Assembly: GCA_022710485.1 (NCBI GenBank)
Contig: JAKLGU010000013.1
Location: 1-54,728, forward strand
From: Gemmatimonadota bacterium
Lineage (GTDB): Bacteria > Gemmatimonadota > Gemmatimonadetes > Gemmatimonadales > GWC2-71-9
Direction of reading: 5' to 3'
DNA: 54,728 nt
Positions within the stretch are counted from its first letter, which is position 1. Each line of letters begins with the position of its first letter. The translations under genes and the position numbers were made by a program. Shown here piece by piece: positions 1-5,242 of this stretch. Below the pieces are notes generated by a model. It did no database searches, was not told where the DNA came from, and worked only from the letters and a program-made list of their open reading frames with translations.

Positions 1-124
1 AACCAGCGCATGCAGCGGACGAAGGCGCGCTGGTGCTGGCAGCCGCCACGCCGTACGTTCTAACCGAGGACGGCGCGGCGGCTGCCGCGCAGCGCCCTCG
101 CCGCTGATGCGCAGTTCGTTAGGC
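1..124 (+). other. attC site 1 (left end truncated by window)
   Basis: Only the last bases (AAC) of the R'' box are inside the window. They are followed by CAGCGCATGCAGC and a long GC-rich centre. The right arm is GCTGATGCGC, spacer AGTTC, and R' core GTTAGGC at 118-124. The centre carries a second inverted pair around GCAGCCGCC and GGCGGCTGC. It belongs to the long-centre class together with the sites at 849 and 2380. Confidence 0.88.
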
Positions 125-140
125 GGACACGATCCCTGAA

Positions 141-839
141 ATGTTCCGATTGTATCGCCAATTGGGTCTAGCTGCAGTGGCAGCCTTCGCGGCCGTGCTG
201 AGCCCCGTCCAGGCCCAGGTTCCTGCCGGGACCCTGCCCTCAGGCATTTGGACCTCCGCGGAGGCGCACCTTCGCGCCTATCTCGGTGACTCCATCTTCG
301 TCACGAGCGTTCGCCCGCGGCCGGAATGGTCGCTGTATCAAGATGGCATTTCCTCCCGATGCAGCCGACTCGGCCCATCTCAGTACTGTTCTTGGCCGTG
401 GTTCACTCCTTACTTCATCGTATTCTACGAACTCGATCCGATGTCAGACCCGCTTCGGACCGGACTTATCGCAGTCCCTATTGATACCGCCGGCCGAGTG
501 GTTCTTGAGTTTCCTCCGGCCGGGGTGCCCAGGTGCAAGTACGTTCCGGAGCAGTGTCGCTTCGGAGTAACTGCGGACTCTGCAATAGCGGCAGCTCGCC
601 GGGCGACAGTGGCAGGCTCCGGAGGCGCGTGGCGGGCACAATTTGTCTGGTTGAGCGAACCGTTCATCGATGGCTGCGACGTCTGCAACGGGCGATTCAG
701 TGAGATGATAGATGTGAGAGCGGCCTACGGGTGGGTGGTCCGGGGAGTGGTGGGGGATGAGCCCGCATATCTGGTGTACATCGAGGCAGCCACCGGCGCT
801 GTACTCGGAGCGTACCAGGCAGGGATAGGACAACAGTAG
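141..839 (+). CDS. Secreted cassette protein with PepSY-like C-terminus
   Basis: This 232-residue protein fills the first complete cassette. Residues 1-25 form a signal peptide (RLYRQ followed by an Ala/Val/Leu-rich core, cleavage expected after VQA), so export is likely. The mature part contains six to eight cysteines, which suggests disulphides. It ends with the pattern YLVYIEAATGAVLGAY, which resembles the last strand-turn-strand of PepSY domains (peptidase-propeptide-like modules). The ATG lies 16 bases after the attC core at 124 and has no clear ribosome binding site, so expression may depend on a promoter in a neighbouring cassette or in attI. The stop is 9 bases before the next attC. 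Codon use looks less GC-biased than the backbone. No specific function can be assigned. Confidence 0.8.
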   Translation: MFRLYRQLGLAAVAAFAAVLSPVQAQVPAGTLPSGIWTSAEAHLRAYLGDSIFVTSVRPRPEWSLYQDGISSRCSRLGPSQYCSWPWFTPYFIVFYELDPMSDPLRTGLIAVPIDTAGRVVLEFPPAGVPRCKYVPEQCRFGVTADSAIAAARRATVAGSGGAWRAQFVWLSEPFIDGCDVCNGRFSEMIDVRAAYGWVVRGVVGDEPAYLVYIEAATGAVLGAYQAGIGQQ

Positions 840-848
840 GCTCGTGCC

Positions 849-976
849 GCCTAACCAGCGCATGCAGCTGGCAAGGGCGCGCTCTTTCTGCGGCAGCCGC
901 CGCGCTTTATACTGACTACGAGGTCGCGCGGCGGCTGCCGCGAGCGCCCTCGCAGCTGATGCGCCATTCGTTAGGC
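849..976 (+). other. attC site 2 (long form, 128 bp)
   Basis: R'' GCCTAAC at 849-855 pairs with R' GTTAGGC at 970-976. GCGCAT pairs with ATGCGC, and one extra G in the left arm (ATGCAGC against GCTGAT) gives the extrahelical base typical of attC. The unpaired spacers are CA on the left and CATTC on the right. The centre has a further GC-rich inverted repeat. This site ends cassette 119-970. Confidence 0.92.
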
Positions 977-1049
977 GCACTTCCGTCCAGTTCCCAACCC
1001 GCCCGGGCTTCCCCACCTTCCTTCTTGCGCCCCCGATCGTCGTGTAGTA

Positions 1050-1071
1050 CTGTTAGACGTACATCTAACAG
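1050..1071. promoter_or_regulatory. Palindromic operator of the first toxin-antitoxin pair
   Basis: Perfect 8-bp arms CTGTTAGA (1050-1057) and TCTAACAG (1064-1071) flank a 6-bp centre. The palindrome ends 11 bases before the antitoxin ATG. Phd/YefM-type antitoxins usually repress their own operon through such palindromes, so this is the expected operator. The arms also contain GTTAGAC and ATCTAAC, which fit the integron core consensus in reversed order. Confidence 0.65.
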
Positions 1072-1082
1072 GTGCCTCCGCC

Positions 1083-1364
1083 ATGCCCAAGATGCCCGAC
1101 ATCATTCCGATTACCGACCTCCGCCAGGATGCGGCCGGTGCTCTCGATCGCGTCCGCCGGTCCCGCGAGCCCGTGGTGATCACCCAGCGTGGTCGGGCCG
1201 CCGCTGTCATGCTCAGCATGGAAGCCTACGAGTTGGGTGAGCGGGAGCGCGAGATTCTTCGTATCCTCGCGACTGGAGAGCGTGAGATCGCCAAGGGTAA
1301 GGGCCGTGAGCTCGCGACTGTCTTTGCCGAGGCCGAGCAGATGCTGCGGGACGCCAACGCGTGA
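1083..1364 (+). CDS. Phd/YefM-family antitoxin
   Basis: This 93-residue protein is the likely antitoxin of a type II toxin-antitoxin pair. It would neutralise the downstream toxin and repress the operon. The N-terminal half has the Phd/YefM signature: ITDLRQDAAGAL, then REPVVITQRGRAAAVMLS and EAYE at about residues 9-50. This region forms the DNA-binding dimer in known members. The C-terminal half is charged and helical, as expected for the toxin-wrapping tail. The ATG lies just downstream of a perfect palindrome. The stop overlaps the GTG start of the toxin (GTGA), so the two are translationally coupled. The pair occupies one integron cassette (971-1719). Confidence 0.88.
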   Translation: MPKMPDIIPITDLRQDAAGALDRVRRSREPVVITQRGRAAAVMLSMEAYELGEREREILRILATGEREIAKGKGRELATVFAEAEQMLRDANA

Positions 1365-1663
1365 AGGTGCGCTTCACCCCGTCGGGCGACCGGCAGTTCC
1401 TCGATGTCATCGCCTACATCCTCGCCGATCGCCCCGCTGCCGCGCGTCGCTTTCACACTCGGGCACTTAAGGCGCTGAGTCGGCTGGAAAAGTTCCCCGA
1501 GTCAGGACGGCGCATTCCCGAGTTTCGTGGCCTGCCCTACCGCGAGGTGATCGTCCGACCCTATCGGTTTTTCTACCGCGTCCAAGGCACCACGGTTTGG
1601 GTTGTGGGGGTATGGCACAGCGCCCAATTGGCCACTGAGCCCGAGGCGCCGAAAGGCGCCTAA
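1361..1663 (+). CDS. RelE/ParE-family toxin
   Basis: This 100-residue protein starts at a GTG overlapping the antitoxin stop. It has the ParE/RelE fold pattern: an N-terminal strand (VRFTPSGDRQF), two helices with RPAAARRFHTRALKALSRLEKFPESGR, and the C-terminal strands REVIVRPYRFFYRVQG and VWVVGVWHS. ParE-type members poison DNA gyrase and RelE-type members cut ribosome-bound mRNA. The sequence looks more like ParE, but the target cannot be decided. Its TAA stop (1661-1663) lies inside the attC R'' box GCCTAAC, so the recombination site provides the last Ala codon and the stop. Confidence 0.88.
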   Translation: MKVRFTPSGDRQFLDVIAYILADRPAAARRFHTRALKALSRLEKFPESGRRIPEFRGLPYREVIVRPYRFFYRVQGTTVWVVGVWHSAQLATEPEAPKGA

Positions 1664-1725
1664 CCAGCGCATGCAGCTGTCGAGGCCGCGCAGTGCCCTC
1701 GCCGCTGATGCGCAGTTCGTTAGGC
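1658..1725 (+). other. attC site 3 (short form, 68 bp)
   Basis: R'' GCCTAAC (1658-1664) and R' GTTAGGC (1719-1725) enclose the same arms as the long sites, but about 60 bp of the centre is missing. The first seven bases overlap the end of the toxin gene. It ends cassette 971-1719. Confidence 0.92.
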
Positions 1726-1760
1726 GTCAACCCATCTTGCGCGCGGCCCGGCTCTTGCGT

Positions 1761-1784
1761 ACGTTAAAGCGTATCCTTTAGCGT
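1761..1784. promoter_or_regulatory. Palindromic operator of the second toxin-antitoxin pair
   Basis: Arms ACGTTAAAG (1761-1769) and CTTTAGCGT (1776-1784) pair with one mismatch across a 6-bp centre. The position just upstream of the antitoxin start is the same as in the first pair but the sequence is unrelated, as expected for specific autoregulation. Confidence 0.55.
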
Positions 1785-1803
1785 CTCGACCTTGGAGCCT
1801 CCC

Positions 1804-2085
1804 ATGCCCCGCGTCCGCCTCTCCCGGGATATCCGCCCCGTCACCGACTTTCGGGCGAATGCCGCTGCCGTCATTGAACAGGTCCAGTCCACGAAGCGCC
1901 CCGTCATTTTGACGCAGCATGGCCGGAGCGCCGCCGTCTTGCTCGACGTCGATGCCTACGAAGACCTTTTGGATCAACTCGCGCTACTGCGCGACGTCCA
2001 GGAGGCCGAGGAACAGGTCGCGGCGGGTCGCAGTGCGTCCCATGGCGCCGTGGCCAAGCGACTTCGGGCCCAGCTCAAGGCATGA
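1804..2085 (+). CDS. Phd/YefM-family antitoxin
   Basis: This 93-residue antitoxin has the Phd/YefM pattern: RPVTDFRANAAAVIEQV, then KRPVILTQHGRSAAVLLDVDAYEDL. A charged C-terminal helix follows, for toxin binding. The ATG at 1804 is chosen over an in-frame TTG at 1792 because GGAG (1794-1797) sits at the right distance before it. The stop overlaps the toxin start (ATGA), giving translational coupling. It resembles the antitoxin at 1083 in family but is clearly divergent, so the two cassettes are not recent duplicates. It lies in cassette 1720-2502. Confidence 0.88.
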   Translation: MPRVRLSRDIRPVTDFRANAAAVIEQVQSTKRPVILTQHGRSAAVLLDVDAYEDLLDQLALLRDVQEAEEQVAAGRSASHGAVAKRLRAQLKA

Positions 2086-2378
2086 GGGTAGTCTGGTCCC
2101 CGCTCGCCGAAGTCCGGGCGGGGGAAGCGCTCGAGGTCATGCTCCGCGAACGGCCGACTGCGGCGGCTACTTGGCTGGGGCGCCTGCTCACGGGCGTGGC
2201 CCAACTCGGGCGATTTCCCGAGCGGGGGCGCATGGTGCCGGAAGTCGGGCGCAAGGACATTCGGGAGGTCATGCAGGCGCCCTATCGCGTCGTCTATCGC
2301 GTGGATGCCAAGCGTGTGGTGATTCTCACCGTCCGCCACATGCGCCGCGACTTTGACTTGACCGAGGTGCAGGGTTGA
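2082..2378 (+). CDS. RelE/ParE-family toxin
   Basis: This 98-residue toxin starts with an ATG that overlaps the antitoxin stop. The helices RAGEALEVMLRERPTAAATWLGRLL and the pattern FPERGRMVPEV, followed by IREVMQAPYRVVYRVD and a hydrophobic strand VVILTVRHMRR, match the ParE/RelE superfamily. Family members inhibit gyrase or cleave mRNA on ribosomes; which applies here is not visible. The stop is one base before the attC R'' box at 2380. With its antitoxin it makes a compact cassette whose loss would be penalised by post-segregational killing. Confidence 0.87.
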   Translation: MRVVWSPLAEVRAGEALEVMLRERPTAAATWLGRLLTGVAQLGRFPERGRMVPEVGRKDIREVMQAPYRVVYRVDAKRVVILTVRHMRRDFDLTEVQG

Positions 2379-2379
2379 C

Positions 2380-2508
2380 GCCTAACCAGCGCATGCAGCC
2401 GGCGAGGGCGCGCTGGCTCTGGCAGCCGCCGCACCGTAGGTTGTGAACTGAGGACGGCGCGGCGGCTGCCGCGCAGCGCCCTCGCCGCTGATGCGCAGGT
2501 CGTTAGAC
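2380..2508 (+). other. attC site 4 (long form, 129 bp) with variant core
   Basis: R'' GCCTAAC (2380-2386) belongs to the left cassette. R' is GTTAGAC (2502-2508) instead of GTTAGGC, so the next cassette starts TTAGAC. The arms GCGCAT/ATGCGC and the extrahelical G are retained. Confidence 0.9.
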
Positions 2509-2527
2509 AGCCCCAATACCCCCGCCC

Positions 2528-2556
2528 TTGACACGTACATACACGATACATACATT
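2528..2556 (+). promoter_or_regulatory. Cassette promoter for brnT-brnA
   Basis: A consensus -35 box TTGACA (2528-2533) is followed after 17 bp by TACATT (2551-2556). The predicted transcription start falls at or next to the ATG (2562), so the message would be leaderless. The spacer holds an 11-bp direct repeat beginning TACATACA (2536-2546 and 2547-2557), a candidate operator for the ribbon-helix-helix antitoxin. Confidence 0.7.
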
Positions 2557-2561
2557 GAGCC

Positions 2562-2855
2562 ATGCCCGACCTGCGGTTCGAATGGGACACCCAGAAGGCC
2601 ACGGCCAATCTGGCGAAGCATGGCGTCGCGTTTTCTGAGGCCCTCACGGCCTTCAGCGACGACACCGGGTTGGTGATCGACGACCCGGATCACTCCGCGG
2701 AGGAGGATCGCTTCATCCTGCTCGGGCTGAGCTCGGAACTGCGCCTCCTGGTGGTCGTGCATTGCTTTCGCGAAAGCGGACAGGTGATTCGCTTGATCTC
2801 TGCTCGCCGCGCGAACCGTCGGGAACGGAATCAATACAAAGCGAGGAACAGCTAA
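2562..2855 (+). CDS. brnT: BrnT-family toxin
   Basis: This 97-residue protein matches BrnT, a RelE-fold ribonuclease toxin. Diagnostic segments are FEWDTQKATANLAKHGVAF near the N-terminus, EALTAFSDD, DDPDHSAEEDRF, LLGLSS and the C-terminal VIRLISARRANRRER. In characterised BrnTA systems the toxin gene comes first and the antitoxin second, the same order as here. A strong promoter lies directly upstream and the mRNA is probably leaderless. The stop TAA overlaps the antitoxin ATG by one base. The pair is the only content of cassette 2503-3134. Confidence 0.9.
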   Translation: MPDLRFEWDTQKATANLAKHGVAFSEALTAFSDDTGLVIDDPDHSAEEDRFILLGLSSELRLLVVVHCFRESGQVIRLISARRANRRERNQYKARNS

Positions 2856-3085
2856 TGCGAAAGGAATACGATTTTTCCAAGGCACGGCGCAACCCATACG
2901 CCAAGCGCCTGAAGAAGCCGATCACGATTCGATTGGATGAGGAGACAATCGGCTACTTCAAGCAGCTCGCGGAGGAGGTGGAACTGCCCTATCAGAGCCT
3001 GATCAACCTCTACCTGCGCGATTGCGCGGCGAGTCACCGGCGGTTGTCGATGTCCTGGAGGGGGTCGAAGGCTGGGGCTGTCTAA
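2855..3085 (+). CDS. brnA: BrnA-family antitoxin
   Basis: This 76-residue protein starts at the ATG overlapping the brnT stop (TAATG). The N-terminal KEYDFSKARRNPYAKRLKK is the toxin-binding segment typical of BrnA/CopG-like antitoxins. The middle, PITIRLDEETIGYFKQLAEE, followed by PYQSLINLYLRD, is the ribbon-helix-helix DNA-binding unit used for autoregulation. The TAA stop (3083-3085) lies within the attC R'' box GTCTAAC, which also supplies the final Val codon. This is the second gene of the array whose end is encoded by the recombination site. Confidence 0.87.
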   Translation: MRKEYDFSKARRNPYAKRLKKPITIRLDEETIGYFKQLAEEVELPYQSLINLYLRDCAASHRRLSMSWRGSKAGAV

Positions 3086-3140
3086 CCAGCGCATGCAGCG
3101 GACGAGGGCGCGCTGGCCGCTGATGCGCGCTTCGTCAGGC
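3080..3140 (+). other. attC site 5 (short form, degenerate core)
   Basis: R'' GTCTAAC (3080-3086) is the exact complement of the GTTAGAC core that opens the same cassette. That is the match expected when the cassette is a circle. The arms are CAGCGCATGCAGC and GCTGATGCGC. The right core is GTCAGGC (3134-3140), with C in place of the normally invariant second T, so recombination here should be poor or lost. The centre is short, as at 1658. Confidence 0.85.
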
Positions 3141-3194
3141 CGCCGGCCCCACGTTCACCTCAATTCCCACGCCGAGGTCAATCCCTTGCAAAGA

Positions 3195-3716
3195 ATGATT
3201 GCGACCTCCAGACCCTCGTTTTCGCCCGCTCTAGTTCTAACCGTCGCCGTCGCCATCACCTCGCCGTTGGCCCTTGACGCTCAGGCCCGGCCAGACGACC
3301 AAGCGGCCGTGCTCGCAGTCGCTGAATCGGCTCTTGCGGCCGTTACGCGGTCCGACTTCATCGCCTTTACGGACCTCATGCTGGACTCCGCTGTCACGTT
3401 CTCGGCCGGAGAACGAAACGGACAGTTTCGTCTTCAGTTCCGGACCCGGGCCCAGCAGCGCGCGACTCCGACTGGAGGCCGATACGTTGAACGCGGGTTC
3501 CAATCCGAGGTGCGTGTTTCCGGTCCCGTGGCCATGGTGTGGCTCCCGTACGATTTCTACCGGGACGGCAGGTGGTCCCACTGCGGGGTAGATGTCTTCA
3601 CCCTGCTCAAGTCCCAAGATGGATGGCGCATCGCGACGATGGCTTGGAGCGTCGACCAACCTCCGTCCTGCCAGCGCCACCCCTCAGGACCACCTCCCGG
3701 ATCCGCTTCCGATTGA
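3195..3716 (+). CDS. Secreted SnoaL/NTF2-like protein
   Basis: This 173-residue protein has a signal peptide of about 30 residues (SFSPALVLTVAVAI, cleavage near LDAQA). The mature part looks like the DUF4440/SnoaL NTF2-like fold: an N-terminal helix pair (AVLAVAESALAAVTRSDFIAF), MLDSAVTF, then alternating strands ending in VAMVWLPYDFYRDGR, GVDVFTLLKSQDGWRIATMAWS. NTF2-like domains bind small ligands or are catalytic in a few cases; no active site can be named. The start is the ATG with upstream AAAGA; longer frames would read through the attC. It is either the last cassette, lacking its own attC, or the first gene beyond the array. Confidence 0.75.
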   Translation: MIATSRPSFSPALVLTVAVAITSPLALDAQARPDDQAAVLAVAESALAAVTRSDFIAFTDLMLDSAVTFSAGERNGQFRLQFRTRAQQRATPTGGRYVERGFQSEVRVSGPVAMVWLPYDFYRDGRWSHCGVDVFTLLKSQDGWRIATMAWSVDQPPSCQRHPSGPPPGSASD

Positions 3717-3747
3717 GCGTTCGGCGCCGAAGGTGGTCGCGCTGAGC

Positions 3748-3795
3748 AGTCAAGGACATGGGTAACAAAACAGTCCAAGGACATAGGAGACACGC
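3748..3795. repeat. Imperfect 24-bp tandem repeat
   Basis: Two copies share AGTCAAGGACAT (AGTCCAAGGACAT in the second copy) followed by a divergent tail (3748-3771 and 3772-3795). They lie just after the last cassette gene. No transposase is nearby. They could be the scar of an insertion-sequence end, but that is only a guess. Confidence 0.5.
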
Positions 3796-3829
3796 TGCGA
3801 TGCTGCCAGGCGTGGATGGCGCACAAGAC

Positions 3830-3857
3830 AACGGGGCCCCTCCTCGGAAGCCCCGTT
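3830..3857 (-). terminator. Hairpin downstream of mrp
   Basis: Arms AACGGGGC (3830-3837) and GCCCCGTT (3850-3857) form an 8-bp stem with a 12-nt loop, 31 bases past the mrp stop on the minus strand. It is followed by GTCTTGTG on that strand, only a weak U-tract. It separates the cassette region from the backbone. Confidence 0.5.
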
Positions 3858-3887
3858 CACTCCTTCCCCGCGTCCCCGCTCCCCCGC

Positions 3888-4994
3888 CTATCCCCTGAGA
3901 ATCGGCAACTCCGCCCCGCCCCGCGTCCGCGCCGCCTCGACCACCCGCTCGGCGATTTCCGCGAGCGCCACCGCCGCCGGGCTCTCCGGACTCGCCACCA
4001 CGATCGGCTTGCCGCGGTCGGCCAGGTCCGCCATCTGCGCCTGCATCGGGATCCGCCCCAGCACCGGCACCTTGAGCTCCCCACTCAGCTTGTCGCCGCC
4101 GCCCGTCGGGAAGAGGTCGGTATGCTCGCCGCAGTGCGGGCAGGTGAAGCCGCTCATGTTCTCCACGATGCCCAGCACCGGCACGTTCACCTTGTCGAAC
4201 ATCTTCCCGCCGCGGAGCGCGTCGCCCACCGACATTTCCTGCGGCGTGGTGACGATGACCGCCCCCGACACGTTGGTGGCCTGCACCAGCGAGAGCTGCG
4301 CGTCGCCGGTGCCGGGCGGGAGGTCCACCAGGAAGTAGTCCAGCGTGCCCCAGTCCACGTCCCGCAGGAACTGCGTGACGATCTTCATGATGATCGGCCC
4401 GCGCCAGATGGCCGGCGCGTCCCGCTCGACGATGAACCCCAGCGACATCAGCTTGACGCCGTACGCCTCGAGCGGCTGCATGCGGCGGTCGGCGGACACC
4501 TGCGGACGCTCGAAGACGCCGAACATCCGCGGGATGTTGGGACCGTAAATATCCCCGTCCATAAGACCGACGCGGTGCCCCGCCCTTGCCAGCGCAATGG
4601 CCAGGTTGGCGGCCACGGTGGATTTCCCCACCCCGCCCTTGCCCGACGAAATGGCGATGACCTTGCCGAGGTTCGGCAGCGACATCTGCGGCGCGGGCGG
4701 CGGCATCGCCTTGTCCCCCTCGGCCGGCGGGCCGTGCGTCGACTTGGCCGGTCCGGACGGATCCTTGATCTGGATTTTGGGATCGGGGAGGTCGGCCGCC
4801 TGGAACGCCTGGCGGATCTGGCGCACCAGCGTCGCGGGGTCGTCCCGACGGAGGAGGAAGGTGAAGGTCGGGCGGCCGTCATCGCCGATGACGAGCCCTT
4901 CGACCATCCCTGCCGCCAGCAGGTCCTGCCCCACCCGGGGGTTCACGATGCCGGCCAGCGCCTCGCGCGCCGCCGCGAGCGGTGTGGATGCCAC
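3888..4994 (-). CDS. mrp: Mrp/NBP35-type iron-sulfur carrier ATPase
   Basis: This 368-residue protein is a P-loop ATPase that binds and transfers a bridging 4Fe-4S cluster to apo-proteins in the cytosol. Residues 1-75 are the DUF59/MIP18 domain often fused to bacterial Mrp. A Pro-rich linker (about 80-107) follows, then the deviant Walker A GKGGVGKST at 118-126, DGDIYGPN at 146-153 and VDLPPGTGD. The cluster-binding CPHC is at 285-288. Length and order are standard for ApbC/Mrp. Translation starts at a GTG that shares one base with the stop of the NifU-like gene (TAGTG), so the two Fe-S proteins are coupled. Confidence 0.93.
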   Translation of the reverse strand: MASTPLAAAREALAGIVNPRVGQDLLAAGMVEGLVIGDDGRPTFTFLLRRDDPATLVRQIRQAFQAADLPDPKIQIKDPSGPAKSTHGPPAEGDKAMPPPAPQMSLPNLGKVIAISSGKGGVGKSTVAANLAIALARAGHRVGLMDGDIYGPNIPRMFGVFERPQVSADRRMQPLEAYGVKLMSLGFIVERDAPAIWRGPIIMKIVTQFLRDVDWGTLDYFLVDLPPGTGDAQLSLVQATNVSGAVIVTTPQEMSVGDALRGGKMFDKVNVPVLGIVENMSGFTCPHCGEHTDLFPTGGGDKLSGELKVPVLGRIPMQAQMADLADRGKPIVVASPESPAAVALAEIAERVVEAARTRGGAELPILRG

Positions 4995-5236
4995 TAGATG
5001 GCCTCCACGGTCTTGACCTCGGGCACCGACTGGCGGAGCCGCACCTCGAGCCCCTGCTTCAGCGTGATGGTGGACGCGGCGCAGCCGTGGCAGGTGCCGC
5101 CCAGCCGCACGTAGAGCTTGCCCTCGCTGGCGTCAAAGTCGACGACCTCCACCTGCCCCTTGTGGGAGGCGATGTATGGCCGGAGGGTGTCGATCGTCGC
5201 CTCGATGCGGGCGAGCATGTCCATCGTGGTGTCCAT
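4994..5236 (-). CDS. NifU C-terminal-domain Fe-S scaffold
   Basis: This 80-residue stand-alone NifU C-terminal (Nfu) domain is a scaffold or carrier that holds a 4Fe-4S cluster between dimer subunits. It shows the family pattern: an N-terminal helix (IEATIDTLRPYIASHKG), VEVVDFD, LYVRLGG, then the cluster motif CHGC at residues 49-52, ST.TLKQGLE.RLR and PEVKTVEAI. It lies between nrnA and mrp in one transcription unit, consistent with handing clusters to Mrp. Confidence 0.92.
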   Translation of the reverse strand: MDTTMDMLARIEATIDTLRPYIASHKGQVEVVDFDASEGKLYVRLGGTCHGCAASTITLKQGLEVRLRQSVPEVKTVEAI

Positions 5237-5242
5237 CGTGCC

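Larger units (their letters stand above)
1..3140 (+). mobile_element. Integron gene-cassette array (no integrase in window)
   Basis: Five sites share one architecture. Each opens with a heptamer GCCTAAC or GTCTAAC, followed by CAGCGCATGCAGC, a variable centre, GCTGATGCGC, a short unpaired spacer and a closing heptamer GTTRRRY. This matches the R''-L''-L'-R' plan of integron attC sites. Cutting after the first G of each closing core gives cassettes 119-970, 971-1719, 1720-2502 and 2503-3134, each holding one gene or one toxin-antitoxin pair on the plus strand. All genes read away from the left edge, so an attI/intI locus would be expected to the left. Without an integrase in view this is a CALIN-type cluster. 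By eye the cassette genes are less GC-rich than the backbone. The last core site is degenerate, and no attC is visible after 3140. Confidence 0.9.

Noticed and set aside
1..3140. The left-end repeats as REP elements or rho-independent terminators.
   Set aside because: They have paired GTTRRRY/RYYYAAC ends, extrahelical base, exact cassette spacing and end-start covariation, which only attC explains.
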